This document shows, one piece after another, positions 63,231-64,000 of a stretch of DNA of 64,000 nt (the stretch's first letter is position 1; every line of letters starts with the position of its first letter). Source of the DNA: Pelargonium tetragonum (Eukaryota; Streptophyta; Magnoliopsida; Geraniales; Geraniaceae); contig JAYMTL010000083.1 in the NCBI GenBank assembly GCA_036897445.1, positions 1 through 64,000 on the forward strand, in the 5' to 3' direction. The notes under the pieces were generated by a model. It had not been told where the DNA came from. It did not search any database and worked only from the letters and a program-made list of their open reading frames with translations. Both the position numbers and the translations under genes were made by a program.

Positions 63231-63376
63231 GGAGTAATTTTTTAACAAGTTATAGCAGTATCTTAATTCTTAGCAGTTGAAAGCCTGTGAAAGCAGTTCT
63301 TGCAAACCAAAAGAGGGAATACTAGCTAGTCATTTCCATACATTTAATGGATATTTAGTCTCTTTGTTCAAGGTAC

Positions 63377-63398
63377 AAAGCTCTTATTAGAGAGCTTT
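63377..63398. other. perfect 8-bp hairpin
   Basis: AAAGCTCT pairs perfectly with AGAGCTTT around a 6-base loop TATTAG, followed by CTTTC. It lies 19 bases before the tRNA-like D-arm at 63417. The position could suit an RNA processing structure, but no gene supports that. Confidence 0.7.
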
Positions 63399-63409
63399 CT
63401 TTCGATAAT

Positions 63410-63475
63410 TGTGTATAGCAGAGTGGTAGCTATTTAGGAAAGAGACTCATAATTCTTAATCTATATGAGTTGTCC
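63410..63475 (+). pseudogene. initiator-tRNA-like fragment
   Basis: AGCAGAGTGGTAGCT (63417-63431) is a near-perfect D-arm of the bacterial/organellar initiator tRNA-Met type (AGC and GCT pair around a GTGGTA loop). CTCATAA (63446-63452), the usual anticodon loop for CAT, follows and can be flanked by a 5-bp stem (AAGAG with TTCTT, around an 8-base loop). However, eight bases separate D- and anticodon arms instead of one, and no T-arm follows. It is therefore at best a decayed or rearranged trnfM piece, and chance remains possible. Confidence 0.25.
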
Positions 63476-64000
63476 TTGCAGCTCTTGGAAAATCCGCTTT
63501 TGTGAGACTAGAGACTTTTTTTAGTATATTCCCTCCAGGAGGATAGAAAATGAATTGTAGCACTTTTTCTTTTCGGATATAGAGACTTCACCAGGTTCTA
63601 GGATTCTAGGACAGGTGGTAGATCTAAGTAAGGGTAAGGAGGCCCTTGTTATATAGGGATTTTCCCCAGTTCTTAGCTAGTTTAAAGTAAAGTGTATAAA
63701 TCGGGGATCCTGCTAGGTTAAGTCAAGCAAAAAAAAAGAGTAGGAATTCCTTAGATAAAAGAATAATAGCAATCTAGTAAAAGAAAGTTTAGAACCAAAA
63801 CGATATGTTGTATGAAGAATGGTAACAAGAATAGTAGAATCTATATAATGAGAATATCTAACTTGAGCTTTGAGCAAATAAATAGGATGAATTGAAATAG
63901 AATGTCGTCAGTTTCAATTAGCGTCGTCTTAGTAACAAAGTAACTGGAACTTGAATTGGGAGCGCAAAAGAAGGAATTGAAATTGCTTAAATAAGAAACT

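Larger units (their letters stand above)
61151..63999. other. gene-free spacer to window end
   Basis: No supportable gene. The frame at 62477-62701 (74 codons, TTG start, plus strand) gives the best-looking globular, helix-prone peptide of the window (LLDWGRVQKEDLLKLFGDQ...), but I recognise no family and it has a stop just upstream and no evident ribosome-binding site. 62030-62300 reads like the reverse complement of the T-rich family. Near the end lie a TA tract, a 15-mer copy, an 8-bp hairpin and an initiator-tRNA-like fragment. Confidence 0.7.

Noticed and set aside
1-64000. Mobile elements, virus-like elements, group I/II introns and CRISPR arrays
   Set aside because: No reverse-transcriptase, integrase, transposase, capsid or endonuclease motif was seen in any frame, no group II domain V-like hairpin was found, and no regularly spaced direct repeats with unique spacers were seen.

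Overview
This is a 64 kb, AT-rich (about 35-36% G+C by sampling lines) stretch in which I can support no intact protein gene, rRNA or tRNA. About 34 open frames of 60 codons or more exist, the longest 117 codons. At this base composition, with ATG/GTG/TTG starts, a hand estimate gives about 47 such frames and a longest one of about 113 codons by chance, so the frames look like noise. None of their translations resembles a family I recognise. I saw no transposase, integrase, reverse transcriptase, maturase, homing endonuclease, capsid or CRISPR signal.

Origin: the best guess is a very expanded organelle genome (plastid or mitochondrion) of a plant or alga, in a gene-poor part. The support is indirect. 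Several degenerate tRNA-like fragments are present, including one trnT-UGU-like remnant on the minus strand near 46.8 kb and three exact copies of the T-arm core GGTTCAAATCC. Short dispersed repeats, micro-tandem duplications and small hairpins are common. Intergenic nuclear DNA of a protist or plant cannot be excluded from sequence alone.

Layout. 1-31 kb: almost featureless AT-rich spacer, with scattered small palindromes, a C6G8 tract at 2.07 kb, microsatellites and T-arm-like pieces at 1.5 and 16.3 kb. 32.0-33.7 kb: a T-rich block full of TAG/CTTA words, with internal repeats. 33.7-42.7 kb: spacer with a strong 16-bp hairpin (38.4 kb), an 8-bp hairpin (35.45 kb) and a perfect 19-bp tandem duplication (37.1 kb). 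42.7-54.1 kb: spacer with short stretches of strong strand asymmetry and the trnT-like remnant. 56.6-57.95 kb: a second, larger T-rich block that looks like about three decayed tandem copies of a unit near 600 bp. 58.4-61.1 kb: a C-rich, G-poor block containing a 30-bp exact repeat with copies exactly 600 bp apart. 61.2-64 kb: spacer with a minus-strand relative of the T-rich family and an 8-bp perfect hairpin beside an initiator-tRNA-like fragment.

The most distinctive signal is a dispersed 15-mer, TTAATTRCATTACCT, present eight times on both strands (five identical, three differing only at the R position), several times inside or beside the T-rich blocks. No genes are present to work together. 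What the window shows is the repeat content and decay of non-coding DNA.
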